Source: Polyangium sp. 15x6
GTDB taxonomy: Bacteria > Myxococcota_A > Polyangia > Polyangiales > Polyangiaceae
Length of the DNA: 64,000 bases
Reading direction: 5' to 3'
NCBI RefSeq assembly: GCF_029960785.1
Contig: NZ_JASBQE010000062.1
Coordinates: 1 to 64,000 of the forward strand
Under the pieces are notes generated by a model. It made no database searches and was not told the DNA's origin. It saw nothing but the letters and a program-made list of their open reading frames with translations. How positions within the stretch are numbered: the first letter of the stretch is position 1; each line of letters begins with the position of its first letter. Positions 25,152 through 33,890 of the stretch are shown here, piece by piece. Position numbers and translations under genes: made by a program.

Positions 25152-26834
25152 TCAGGTCCCCCGCGCCCGCGCGGCCGGCGCGCGCATGTTGCGATCGATG
25201 AGCCCCTCGAGTTCGTCGCGGCTCACGCCGAGCCGCGCCGCCGCATGCGACGCGAGCGACGTCGTGGCCACACCCGCGACGAACTGGTACGTCGGACGGT
25301 GCGCCGCGTCGAGCCCTACCTGGATGAATCTGAGCCCCGCAATCGAGTTTTCCCGCGCGAGCCGCGCCGCGAACGTCAAGAAATGCGTGGTGATGAACGC
25401 CTGCGGGCGCAGCTTCGAGAGGAGCGTGATCACGAGCTCGAAGATCTCTTCACCCTCGGACGGGTTCGTCCCGGAACACAATTCGTCGAGCATGACCATC
25501 GCGCCGGGGCCGAGCATCTCGAACAGCGCCCGGATGCGCACGAGCTCCATCCCGAGCCGCCCCTCGCTCTGATCCACCCGCGTCTCCTGGATCAGCGAGA
25601 CGACGAGCCCCGGGACGCGCACGAGGCTCGCCTCTCGCGCGGGCACGAACATGCCTCCTTGCGCGAGGATCTGCGCCAGCGCCACCGATTGCAAGAGCCG
25701 CGTCTTGCCGCCGGAATTCGGCCCGGTGATGAGCACGGTCGCGCTCGTCCGATCCGTCACGAGATCACACGGCACCGCGCGGACGCCGCTCGCGACGAGC
25801 AGCGGATTGAAGAGCCCGAGCAGCTTGCGCGGCCGATCGTCCGCGTCCTCCGCGGCCGGGCGTATCTCGGGCAAGCAGACTTCGAGGCCCGCGGCCTCCG
25901 CGAGGTCCCGGAAGCCGAGCGCACCGAGGTACACTTCCATCTCGCCGAGGAGCGGAATGAACCGGAGGACGTGCGCCTCGACGCCCTCGAAGACCGCGTC
26001 GAGCAGGCGCGCCATGACCTCGCCGTCGCTGAAGCGGTAGCCGCGGAAAAACATCTCGATCTTGGCGAGCCACCGCCGCGCCGGCGAAAGGACGAAGGGG
26101 TTGTCCTGACGCTCGCGGAGGTTTCGAACCTCGAACCCGCGCACGCGCCCGTCGGCGCCGACGCGGATCGTGACGCCGAGCGTGGCGAGGTGCTCGTCGT
26201 AGTCGAGCAGATCGACCATCGATCGATATCCCTCGGTCTCGCGGACCGAGGCGCCGAATGCACGCAGGCCCGAGAGGCCGGATTTCGCGCCGTCGAAGGA
26301 TTCGCTCATCCGGTCGAACGCCTCCTTGACGAGCACGAGCACGTCGAGCTGCCGTCGCGTCGCGTCGAACTTCTTCCCGGCCGTCGCGCCTTCGAGCGCG
26401 GAGCGCAGGCGGCAGGCGATCGTGTAAAGGTCCTCGAACTGCCGGCGAAAAACGGTCGAGCTGGAGAGCTCGCGCAAGATGTCGCGCCGGTGCTCCGTCA
26501 CGCGTGGATCCGTGGGCGGATGCGCGAGGACGCGGAAGATGAATGCGCGGTTCACGACCGCGTCGCGCTCGCCCGAGCGTACGCGGAAGCCGCGGGCGAC
26601 GAGCTCCTCGAGGAACAGGTCCTGCGCGAAGCTCTGCGGATCCCATGTGGACGGCGCGAGCGGCGCTCGATCGAGCGCCTGGCTGAAGAGCCCGCCGGAG
26701 ACCCCGCTCGCGAATGCGAACGAGAGGGCCTGGCGCATCTCTTCGAGGTCGGGTCGCGCGATCGGCTCGGGGTGGAGGAGGCTCAGGATCTCGTGAGCCG
26801 GGGCGGTGTGGGAGGCGGGTGGAGAGGGCTTCAT
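25152..26834 (-). CDS. MutS-like DNA mismatch-repair family ATPase
   Basis: A 560-residue protein with the MutS lever/clamp region and the C-terminal ATPase domain V: Walker A GPNSGGKT (371-378), Walker B VMLDELCSGT, and the signature THFLTFAARL. It lacks the N-terminal mismatch-recognition domain with the Phe-x-Glu motif and the MutS2 Smr tail, so it is neither canonical MutS nor MutS2. MutS-related proteins of this size often have roles other than post-replicative repair. ATG 26834 is the first Met before the conserved helices. A membrane protein gene follows after one base, which is odd for a repair enzyme. Confidence 0.85.
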   Translation of the reverse strand: MKPSPPASHTAPAHEILSLLHPEPIARPDLEEMRQALSFAFASGVSGGLFSQALDRAPLAPSTWDPQSFAQDLFLEELVARGFRVRSGERDAVVNRAFIFRVLAHPPTDPRVTEHRRDILRELSSSTVFRRQFEDLYTIACRLRSALEGATAGKKFDATRRQLDVLVLVKEAFDRMSESFDGAKSGLSGLRAFGASVRETEGYRSMVDLLDYDEHLATLGVTIRVGADGRVRGFEVRNLRERQDNPFVLSPARRWLAKIEMFFRGYRFSDGEVMARLLDAVFEGVEAHVLRFIPLLGEMEVYLGALGFRDLAEAAGLEVCLPEIRPAAEDADDRPRKLLGLFNPLLVASGVRAVPCDLVTDRTSATVLITGPNSGGKTRLLQSVALAQILAQGGMFVPAREASLVRVPGLVVSLIQETRVDQSEGRLGMELVRIRALFEMLGPGAMVMLDELCSGTNPSEGEEIFELVITLLSKLRPQAFITTHFLTFAARLARENSIAGLRFIQVGLDAAHRPTYQFVAGVATTSLASHAAARLGVSRDELEGLIDRNMRAPAARARGT

Positions 26835-26925
26835 GGGCGGCGCGAGGAGGGGACGTTCCGGGAGGGACGACGCATGGTCGCCGAAAGTTCCCGCGGCGAC
26901 AAGCTCGCCGCGCGGCTCGAACCCA

Positions 26926-27369
26926 TCACCGCGCGCCGCTTGGCGCGGCCTCCTCGATCGCGACGTCGGCAATCCAGTTCCGCTTGCGCCGCGCGAGCCG
27001 GACCTCCTCGGTTTCTTGATCCAACGTGGCGGATGCGCGCCGGAGGAGCGAGGGATCGACGCCCTCGAACGTGTTCACATTGACGACGGCGTAGAGCCGG
27101 TCGTCGATGCGGCAGGTGACCACCGGCGTGATGCCACACTTCGCGCAGACGTGGAAATCGGCGGTTTTCGTGCCGAATGCATACTTCGTTACGAGAGCGG
27201 GTTCGCGGACATGCACGCGGAGCGCGCCCGTCCGGCAGGAGGTCCAGACCCCGCCGTGCTTGGTGCAGAACGAGCACGTGCAAGCGCGCGCCGGGATCTC
27301 GGAGGGGTCCGGTGTCCAGTCGAGCGTGAACGAGATGTTCGTACAGTGGCATTGACCGTGGATCAGCAT
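26926..27369 (-). CDS. GFA family protein (glutathione-dependent formaldehyde-activating-like)
   Basis: A 147-residue GFA/CENP-V fold protein. Zinc ligands are visible as CHC near residues 7-9, CTCSFC near 30-35, and CAKCG near 75-79. The family takes its name from an enzyme proposed to make S-hydroxymethylglutathione, but most members are uncharacterised zinc proteins. The start MLIHGQCHC is typical. It is followed 91 bases later by the MutS-like gene on the same strand and is divergent from the M50 protease. Confidence 0.9.
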   Translation of the reverse strand: MLIHGQCHCTNISFTLDWTPDPSEIPARACTCSFCTKHGGVWTSCRTGALRVHVREPALVTKYAFGTKTADFHVCAKCGITPVVTCRIDDRLYAVVNVNTFEGVDPSLLRRASATLDQETEEVRLARRKRNWIADVAIEEAAPSGAR

Positions 27370-27497
27370 CGAGGCTCCGTCCGTCGAGACGTCGACATTA
27401 GCGTGGTTTTACCGGCCGCGCTTGCCGAAATGCGAGCGCGGGGACGTACCGGTTGACGGGCATCGCGGCCCGAGGGACACTCCTCGCGGAGATGGCA

Positions 27498-27968
27498 ATG
27501 CGCGTTCGTGACGGCTACCTCGTGATCGGCCACTTCGGGCGGGCGCCGATTCGTATCCACTGGACCATGCCGCTCGGCGCGTTCGTGCTCTGTGGGCTCA
27601 GGTTTGCGCCGGGCGCATGGCTCGGATTCTTGATCCTCGTCCTCGTGCACGAGCTCGGCCACGCGCTGCTCGCGCGTGCGGTCGGGGGCTACGTCGCCTC
27701 CGTCGACGTTCATGCGGTCGGCGGGTCTTGCGAATGGGGCGGCGATGTCACCATGAAGCAACGCGCGATCGTCGCGTGGGGCGGCGTCCTCGCGCAGCTG
27801 GCCGTGTTGCTCACGGCCCCCGTCTGGTCGAGCGTCCTGCCGTCCGGGGGGTTCTTCGGGGAGATCACGACGGCGCTCACGACGACGAACCTGATGTTGA
27901 TCGCCCTGAACTTGATTCCCGCCCCGCCGTTCGATGGCGCCGAGGCTTGGCGGCTGTTCCGGCGCTGA
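27498..27968 (+). CDS. M50 family (site-2-type) membrane metalloprotease
   Basis: A 156-residue integral membrane protein with the zinc motif HELGH and the second motif NLIPAPPFDGAEAW (N-P-x-x-DG), both hallmarks of site-2 protease-like M50 peptidases. Hydrophobic helices flank both motifs. Being short, it lacks PDZ or CBS domains. The start at 27498 is chosen because GGAG lies six bases upstream; ATG 27492 and a TTG at 27453 are further in-frame options. The dehydrogenase gene starts 8 bases after the stop, so they probably form an operon. Confidence 0.85.
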   Translation: MRVRDGYLVIGHFGRAPIRIHWTMPLGAFVLCGLRFAPGAWLGFLILVLVHELGHALLARAVGGYVASVDVHAVGGSCEWGGDVTMKQRAIVAWGGVLAQLAVLLTAPVWSSVLPSGGFFGEITTALTTTNLMLIALNLIPAPPFDGAEAWRLFRR

Positions 27969-27976
27969 GCTACAGC

Positions 27977-28948
27977 ATGACGCTGACCATTTTCTGCGAC
28001 ACGGTCTTCCCGGAAGAGGCGCATCGCGAGCTTTGCGAGGGCGTGGCCGGGCATTCTCTGGTGTTCGCCTCCGCGAGGACGTCCTCCAATCTGGCGAGCG
28101 GAGCGCCGGACCCCGCGCTGCTCACGGCCGACGTCGCCTTCGGCCAGCCGGCCCTGGACGGGCTCCTCGGTTCGTCTCGCCTTCGCTGGGCCCACCTCAC
28201 CAGCGCCGGGTATACCCGTTATGACGTCGACGCGATTCGCGCGGCGCTCACGTCGAGAGGAATTGCTCTCACGACGAGCTCCACGGTGTATGCCGATCCG
28301 TGCGCCGAGCACGTGCTCGCCATGATGTTGTCCATGGCGCGGCAGCTCCCCGCGTCGCTCGACGCGCAACGAACGACGCGCGCCTGGGAGAGCACGTCGC
28401 GGCGTGAGCGGTCGTTCTTGCTCCGGGGACAAACCGTGCTCTTGCTCGGATACGGCGCCATTGGTCGGCGGATTGCGGAGTTGCTCGCGCCATTCGAGGT
28501 GCGGCTCTTCGTGTTCCGTCGGCGCGCGGAGGGGGACCCTCGCGTGACGGTCGTGCACGAAGGGGACATCGATCGTGCGTTGGGCGAGGCGAATCACGTG
28601 GTGAACGTGTTGCCGGAGAACGAGGCGACGCGCGGGTTTCTCGATCGTGCTCGGATTGCGCAGCTGCGCGACGGGGCATTCGTGTACAACGTGGGGCGAG
28701 GAACGACGGTGGATCAAGGGGCATTGCTGGAGGCCCTGGAGAGCGGGCGGCTCGGAGGAGCATATCTCGACGTGACGGAGGTCGAGCCGCTCCCGCCGGA
28801 GCATCCCCTGTGGTCGGCGCCGAACTGCTTCATCACGCCCCATTCGGCGGGCGGGCGGCGCGGGGAGCACCTCGCGCTCGTGCGGCATTTCTTGGACAAC
28901 CTGAGGCGCTTCGAGCGGGGGGAGGCGCTCGTCGATCGGGTGCTCTGA
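27977..28948 (+). CDS. D-2-hydroxyacid dehydrogenase family protein
   Basis: A 323-residue NAD(P)-dependent oxidoreductase. The cofactor domain has GYGAIGRRIAELL; the catalytic region shows the NVGRGTTVD motif and the Asp of LDVTEVEPLP; the usual catalytic His lies in TPHSAGG. It would interconvert 2-ketoacids and D-2-hydroxyacids. ATG 27977 is the only good Met before the first strand (MTLTIFCDTV). It is probably co-transcribed with the M50 protease, though the two have no obvious shared pathway. Confidence 0.92.
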   Translation: MTLTIFCDTVFPEEAHRELCEGVAGHSLVFASARTSSNLASGAPDPALLTADVAFGQPALDGLLGSSRLRWAHLTSAGYTRYDVDAIRAALTSRGIALTTSSTVYADPCAEHVLAMMLSMARQLPASLDAQRTTRAWESTSRRERSFLLRGQTVLLLGYGAIGRRIAELLAPFEVRLFVFRRRAEGDPRVTVVHEGDIDRALGEANHVVNVLPENEATRGFLDRARIAQLRDGAFVYNVGRGTTVDQGALLEALESGRLGGAYLDVTEVEPLPPEHPLWSAPNCFITPHSAGGRRGEHLALVRHFLDNLRRFERGEALVDRVL

Positions 28949-29038
28949 AGTCGGGTGGGCCCGCCTGGTCTCGATGCGCAGACAGGGACCTTACGAAACT
29001 GCTTGCAAATTCCGCCCGGGTCGTGTTTGGTGAATCGT

Positions 29039-29056
29039 GAACGGTCATTTCCGTTC
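29039..29056. promoter_or_regulatory. inverted repeat upstream of the cyclase-family gene
   Basis: GAACGG-TCATTT-CCGTTC, six-base arms around a six-base centre, 66 bases before the start codon. An operator or leader hairpin is possible. No regulator gene is adjacent. Confidence 0.35.
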
Positions 29057-29078
29057 GATGCGCTGGACTCGATGGTGT

Positions 29079-29096
29079 AGCCGCTAAATTGCGGCT
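29079..29096. promoter_or_regulatory. leader stem-loop upstream of the cyclase-family gene
   Basis: AGCCGC-TAAATT-GCGGCT, again six-base arms and a six-base loop, ending 25 bases before ATG 29122 and just upstream of the strong AAAGGAG ribosome site. The AT-rich loop stands out in this sequence. Confidence 0.35.
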
Positions 29097-29121
29097 GCGC
29101 TGCACGAAAGGAGAACGCAGC

Positions 29122-30348
29122 ATGCGGTTCTTGAAGCACGTGTTTGCGGCCCAGGGCGACAAGGCGCGGGTGAGCCGTCGAGATTTCCTCGGCGGCGCGG
29201 CGGGCGCGGCAGGCGCCTCCGTTCTCGCGCAGATGATTCCGGGGCGGGCGCACGCGAGCCCGCCTTGCCCCCCGCACCCGAGCGGCGGCGGGCCCTTCAC
29301 AGACGATCCCGTCACCCTCGAATGGATCTTCTCGCGATGGGACGATCTCGGCGTCTGGGGCGACACCGTCGGCACGCTGGCCGAGATCAACGAGGCGAAG
29401 CGCAAGGACGCGCTGAAGCTCGGGCAGCGCGGAGATTCGAAGGTGTATTCGCTTGGCGAGCCCATGCACCCACGGATGCCGGCCTTTCCCGCCGACCCGC
29501 CGCGCCGCGCCGATTACTGGATCGCCGCGTACGGGCCCACCGGCGACAACCAGTTCATCTTCCAGGACGACCGGTTCGAGGCCTTCACGTTCCAGATCGC
29601 GACGCAGGTCGACGATTTCAATCACCCGAGCTTCGGCGGCTGGTTCTACGGCGGCCACCACTTCGACCAGATCACGCCGCGCTCCGACATCGTCGACCCG
29701 CTCGATCGGTGGGACCTCGCCCGCGCCGACTCCGCGGCCCAGAACTACGGGCCGGACAGCATCCTCGGGGGCACGAAATCGCTCGGGCTCCAGAATATCG
29801 GGCCGATCATCACGCGGGGCCTGCTCCTCGACGTGCTCGGCTACAAGATCGCGGCGGGGCACACGAGCGCCATCGCCCCCAATGGCAAATCCCTCGCGCC
29901 GGGATATCGCATCACGATCGCCGATCTCCAGGCGACGATGGCCTGGGAAGACCTCGATTGCATCGAGCCCGGGGACGTGGTCATCATCCGCACGGGGTGG
30001 AGCCATTACTGGTCGGACGAAGCGCTCTGGCCGACGTACATGGGCGCCGCGCCCGGCCCGTGGCTCGCCGAATGCCACTGGCTCGCGCAATTCCGCCCGG
30101 CCATCGTCGCGTCGGATACCTATGCGATGGAGTGCTTCCCCGGCCCGCGGCCCACCACGCTCGCCGAGGGGCACCAGGTGCTCATGGTCGCGAACGGCAT
30201 TCGCATCGGCGAGGGCTTCAATTCCGCGGCGCTCGCCGCCGACCGGGTGTACGAGTTCATGTTCTTCGACACGCCCTACAACCTCCAGGGCGCGACCTGC
30301 GCGGGCAATGCCCCCGCCGCGATCGGCGGGCGCAAGAAGAAAAAGTAA
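29122..30348 (+). CDS. Tat-exported cyclase family protein
   Basis: A 408-residue hydrolase of the cyclase / kynurenine-formamidase-like superfamily. A twin-arginine signal (VSRRDFLGGAAGAAGAS) directs folded export. The metal-site region is HPSFGGWFYGGHHFDQ in place of the usual HxGTHxDxP, and the later half contains the conserved GDVVIIRTGWSHYW and the SDTYAMECFP stretch. It ends with a Lys-rich tail. ATG 29122 is fixed by AAAGGAGAACGCAGC. Related proteins hydrolyse cyclic or amide substrates; the substrate here is unknown. A PAS-STAS gene converges on it with only 3 bases between. Confidence 0.87.
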   Translation: MRFLKHVFAAQGDKARVSRRDFLGGAAGAAGASVLAQMIPGRAHASPPCPPHPSGGGPFTDDPVTLEWIFSRWDDLGVWGDTVGTLAEINEAKRKDALKLGQRGDSKVYSLGEPMHPRMPAFPADPPRRADYWIAAYGPTGDNQFIFQDDRFEAFTFQIATQVDDFNHPSFGGWFYGGHHFDQITPRSDIVDPLDRWDLARADSAAQNYGPDSILGGTKSLGLQNIGPIITRGLLLDVLGYKIAAGHTSAIAPNGKSLAPGYRITIADLQATMAWEDLDCIEPGDVVIIRTGWSHYWSDEALWPTYMGAAPGPWLAECHWLAQFRPAIVASDTYAMECFPGPRPTTLAEGHQVLMVANGIRIGEGFNSAALAADRVYEFMFFDTPYNLQGATCAGNAPAAIGGRKKKK

Positions 30349-30351
30349 TCG

Positions 30352-31272
30352 CTACGAGCGCCGCGAGAACGCCCAGGCGATTCCGCCTTGCAGCGTGCCT
30401 CGCGTGACGAGCCCCGAGAGGTCCACGCCGAGCTCCACGAGCGTCTGCGCGACGCTCCCGCGAATGCCCGTCAGCACCACCTGCGCGCCGAGGAGCCGCG
30501 CCGCCTGCGCCGCGCGGACCAGCGTGGTCGCCACGTGCGCGTCGACCACGCTCACGCCGGTGATATCCAGGATCGCCACGCGCGCGCCTTTCTGCGCGAT
30601 GCCCGCGAGCAGCGTTTCGAGCACGAGCTCGGCGCGCCGCGCGTCGACGGTGCCGACGAGCGGCATGGCCACGATATCGTCGCTGATCGGCACGAGCGGC
30701 GTCGACATTTCCTCGAGCATCCGGGACTGCGACCGCACCAGATCCTCGGCGTCCTTGCGCGCCGTGATGTCCGTGAACGTCGCGATCGCGCCCGTCACCA
30801 CGCCTCGATCGTCGAGCTGCGGCGCCGCGCTCACCAGGAGCCACACGCGATCTCCGAGCGCGGGCCGGTCGACCCCATGCACGAAATCACGCACGGGTTT
30901 CCCTGTCCGCAGCGCGACGGTGATCGGATGGGCGTCGCCCGGGCACGGCGAGCCGTCCTCGTACACCGCGCCCCAGCGTGGATCGAACGAGGTCCGACCC
31001 AAAAGCTGATCCTCGGTCACGCCTAGCAACGTGAGGGCATGCGGATTGAAGAGGATGTTCTTCCCGGTCGGATCCTGCATGACCACGCCCACGTGCAGGC
31101 CCGCGAGCAGCGCGCGGAAGCGCGCCTCGCTCGCGCGAAACTCGTCCTCGATGTGCCGGGCCTGCTGGTCCTTCTCTCGCAGGGCCGCGTTTTCGCGCTC
31201 GAGCATGTCGATGCGGGCAAGAAGCGTCTCCCGATCCTGATCGCGATTGGTCTCTGTGATGTGCCCGTCCAC
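30352..31272 (-). CDS. PAS-STAS (RsbR-like) protein lacking phosphoacceptor Thr
   Basis: A 306-residue RsbR-type signalling protein: N-terminal coiled coil (about 10-45), one PAS domain with PAC (about 48-175), linker helix, and C-terminal STAS domain (about 190-300; ILDITGVSVVD, VLTGIRGSVAQTLVELGVDL). In stressosome RsbR proteins two STAS threonines are phosphorylated by RsbT. At both equivalent positions this protein has Ala (VDA at 211 and VVDA at 245), so it should not be switchable in that way. No rsbS or rsbT genes lie nearby. It probably senses a signal through PAS and acts in a complex. Confidence 0.88.
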   Translation of the reverse strand: MDGHITETNRDQDRETLLARIDMLERENAALREKDQQARHIEDEFRASEARFRALLAGLHVGVVMQDPTGKNILFNPHALTLLGVTEDQLLGRTSFDPRWGAVYEDGSPCPGDAHPITVALRTGKPVRDFVHGVDRPALGDRVWLLVSAAPQLDDRGVVTGAIATFTDITARKDAEDLVRSQSRMLEEMSTPLVPISDDIVAMPLVGTVDARRAELVLETLLAGIAQKGARVAILDITGVSVVDAHVATTLVRAAQAARLLGAQVVLTGIRGSVAQTLVELGVDLSGLVTRGTLQGGIAWAFSRRS

Positions 31273-31439
31273 GTTCTGCCTCGCTCGATGGCGCGTCGCT
31301 GCGCGCAGCCGCTTTCAATGTACGGCGTCGGCACGGCGCGTATCAAGAGGACACGCGCAAGCGGGCCCACGTTGGATCGTCGGCAGAGCTGCATCGCGCC
31401 GTCGGTTTCGCGATGTGGGTGCGTCATGGGATTGACACG

Positions 31440-32744
31440 TCAGGGCGAAGGCCGCGAGTTCGAGGCGATTTTCCGCGCATACTCCGCGATTACGCGCAAG
31501 GTGGTGTCATCCGTATCGTAAACACCGTACCAACCTTGCGCTTCGTGCGGTGGATCGCCGGTAAACGGGTCGTATTTTTGCCAATGGCCCCCGGGGATGC
31601 GTGGGCGGCCTTCCCCGGACCAGGCCCAGAAATTCACGCCACCCACGGGCTCGCCCGCGCGTACGGCGTCGAGCACCACGTCGAACACGGCGCGGTAATA
31701 TCGATCGCGCGTGGCCGTGGTCGCGGCGGGATCGTGGCTGCCGGCGTCCCGCGGGAAGCCGAACTCCTCGACGACGAGGGGTTTGCCGAGGCGCCGCGCG
31801 TGCTCGATGTGGCGACGGAGATAAGACTTCATTTCACGCACGGCGGCCTCGTAGCTCTTGGGCCGCGCCGGGTCGTACCAGCCCCAGTTCTGCGCCCAGA
31901 CGTGGGCCGTGACGTAATCGATCGAGGAGAACCGATGGTTCGCGACGACGTCGAGTCCGCTTTCGCGCGGCCAGGGCGTCTCACCCTCGGACCCGGTGGT
32001 CACGAGGTGCCGGGAATCCAGGGATTCGAGAAGCTCCGACGTGCGCTCGATCCACGACTGGAAGGCCTTGACGTTCGTCCCGCCACGCGGCTCGTTCGCG
32101 AGCTCCCAGGCCATGATCGTCGGGTCGTCCGCGTACCGCACGCCGGTGTACCGATTCGTTCGCTGGAGCAACATCCGCACGAAATCGTGGAATGCCTCCA
32201 CGGCAGCCGGATTCGAATAAAACGCCGCGGTGTATGCCTGATAGGCCGACCAGCTCCCTCCGGGCTCGGGCGGGGGATACGGAATCGGTCCGGCGCCGCT
32301 CCAGCGCAGGTATTGCGCCATGCCGCCGGACCAGGGCCAGAAATTGTTCAGACAAACCACGGCGACCATGCCGCGCGCCTTCATCTCCTTCAGCAGAAAA
32401 TCCAGGCCGAGGAGGATCTCCTCGCGGTATTCGCGCGGGGAGGGCTGGAGCACGGGGAGGATCCGCCAGGGCGAAGGCTCCGGGCCTTCGGTGGCCGCGA
32501 GGATACGCAGGTTCGTGACGCCGAGGGCCGCGAGTCGATCGAGCTCCCGCGCGAGCCTGCCCGGGTTTCCCGAAGGTCCCTCGGCCCCGAGGTTCATGCC
32601 ATACCAGAAATTCGCGCCGAGGAACGTGTACGGCCTGCCGTCGCGCTGGAAGCGGCCCTCGGCCACGCGCACGAAGCCCGAAGCGGACGTGGTCTCCGCA
32701 TGCAGCGTCATGGCGCAGGCGAGCATCGCCCCGAAGTACCTCAT
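31440..32744 (-). CDS. glycoside hydrolase family 5 (mannanase-like) enzyme
   Basis: A 434-residue secreted enzyme with a signal peptide ending around residue 20. The GH5 (beta/alpha)8 barrel shows the acid/base Glu in WELANEPRG and the nucleophile Glu in VVEEFGFPRD, plus Trp-rich sugar-binding stretches (NFWPWSGG, HVWAQNWGWYD). The layout fits subfamily 7 endo-beta-mannanases. It would cut mannan-type plant or yeast polysaccharide outside the cell. The start MRYFGAML gives a normal signal peptide. It is a single gene, flanked by a PAS-STAS gene and a divergent lipoprotein. Confidence 0.9.
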   Translation of the reverse strand: MRYFGAMLACAMTLHAETTSASGFVRVAEGRFQRDGRPYTFLGANFWYGMNLGAEGPSGNPGRLARELDRLAALGVTNLRILAATEGPEPSPWRILPVLQPSPREYREEILLGLDFLLKEMKARGMVAVVCLNNFWPWSGGMAQYLRWSGAGPIPYPPPEPGGSWSAYQAYTAAFYSNPAAVEAFHDFVRMLLQRTNRYTGVRYADDPTIMAWELANEPRGGTNVKAFQSWIERTSELLESLDSRHLVTTGSEGETPWPRESGLDVVANHRFSSIDYVTAHVWAQNWGWYDPARPKSYEAAVREMKSYLRRHIEHARRLGKPLVVEEFGFPRDAGSHDPAATTATRDRYYRAVFDVVLDAVRAGEPVGGVNFWAWSGEGRPRIPGGHWQKYDPFTGDPPHEAQGWYGVYDTDDTTLRVIAEYARKIASNSRPSP

Positions 32745-32851
32745 GAGTCCGCCCCCTGTTCAAGATGATACGCGAGCGGCCGTCGTCGAGGCGTGCCTCT
32801 CGCTGGAAGACGCGAGCTCGGACGAAGGTGTATGATCGAGCTCTCTTGGAC

Positions 32852-33811
32852 ATGCACACCACGCGGATTCCGAGCTGCCTCCTTTTCAGCATCGCCGCAT
32901 GCGCCAGCCCATCCATGCCGCCGGAGCCCACCAAGGGCGCGTCGCGCGCGCCCCAAAGCGCTCCGGTGGTTCCCGCCGTCGCGTCGACGAGCCCACCCGC
33001 CGCGAAGGTGACGGTCGCGCCTGCGGGGCCTCCGTCGGTGGGGCTCGACGACGCGTCGGGGAAGCGCGAGCGCGCGCGCAAGGCCGTGCTTCTTTTCGGC
33101 ACGAGCACCGAGGGCTCCGAAGAGCTTCGCTTCGTGCCTGTCGTGTGCTCCCTCGACGGCAAGCTCGAGACCGGAAAGGCGTGTGGCCTCGCCATGCCGG
33201 CGACGACGCGCGTGCGGACGACGCGGACCGATACGAACGCGCCTGCAATCCTCACGATCACACGATCCACGCGGGATTTTCACGACGAGGCCGGAGGCCG
33301 GGATTACGTCGCGCCGACGGGGCCTGCGTGTTGCATGTACAATACGTGTGTCGAGGAGACGATTCCTTATTTCGTGAAAGGAAATCTCGTCGCGCCGTCG
33401 CGGATCCTCGCGGTCTGGCCCGAGACGGCCGACGTCGATTTGAAGCCGCAGCCCGTCGGCGCCGACGGCGTCGAGGTCGTCGATGGCCCCTGGGTCGGTC
33501 GTCCCGGCGAACGGGGCGTGCGAATCGATCAAGCCGTGCGCGCAGGCCAGCAGCGCCTCGTCGCGATCTCGAAGCGCAACCCGTGCGGTAGCTGCGGCGC
33601 GCTCTGGGTCGACCGCGGAGGCGGCTTTGCGATCGTCGACGAGGAGATCAGCGGCGCCGACAGCTTCGATGTCCTGGCCACGAGCGACGTCGACGGCGAC
33701 GGACGCCCCGAGGCCATCGTGTACGAGATATGGCGCAACGATTACGGCCTCCACGTGCTCGGCAACGACTGGTCGAAGCTCGCCTATCGCTTCAATTGCG
33801 GAAACATCTGA
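32852..33811 (+). CDS. hypothetical lipoprotein with FG-GAP-like motif
   Basis: A 319-residue exported protein starting MHTTRIPSCLLFS with lipobox SIAAC. A Pro/Ala/Ser linker follows. Near the C-terminus DVDGDGRPEAIVYE is a calcium-binding FG-GAP/VCBS-like loop. Cys pairs (GPACCMYNTC, NPCGSCG) suggest disulfides. ATG 32852 starts the signal peptide; upstream in-frame starts only add an Arg-rich leader. No enzyme motif is seen. Confidence 0.78.
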   Translation: MHTTRIPSCLLFSIAACASPSMPPEPTKGASRAPQSAPVVPAVASTSPPAAKVTVAPAGPPSVGLDDASGKRERARKAVLLFGTSTEGSEELRFVPVVCSLDGKLETGKACGLAMPATTRVRTTRTDTNAPAILTITRSTRDFHDEAGGRDYVAPTGPACCMYNTCVEETIPYFVKGNLVAPSRILAVWPETADVDLKPQPVGADGVEVVDGPWVGRPGERGVRIDQAVRAGQQRLVAISKRNPCGSCGALWVDRGGGFAIVDEEISGADSFDVLATSDVDGDGRPEAIVYEIWRNDYGLHVLGNDWSKLAYRFNCGNI

Positions 33812-33827
33812 CCGTCCGTGCGAACCG

Positions 33828-33849
33828 GCTCACCCCGCGCGCCGTGAGC
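33828..33849 (+). terminator. possible terminator after the FG-GAP lipoprotein
   Basis: GCTCAC, a GC-rich ten-base loop, GTGAGC, followed by GTCTTTCC. The stem is short and the T-run weak, so only a possible terminator, well placed between two rightward transcription units. Confidence 0.3.
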
Positions 33850-33860
33850 GTCTTTCCTGC

Positions 33861-33890
33861 TTGACTCTCCAGCAGGGGGAGACCTCAGAG
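33861..33890 (+). promoter_or_regulatory. MerR-type promoter/operator
   Basis: TTGACT (33861-33866) is followed by a 19-base spacer containing the inverted repeat TCTCC-N7-GGAGA (33866-33882), then a poor -10 (CAGAGT). The over-long spacer with a centred palindrome is the hallmark of promoters that MerR proteins untwist, and the merR-like gene starts right here, so autoregulation is likely. The message would be almost leaderless. Confidence 0.55.
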
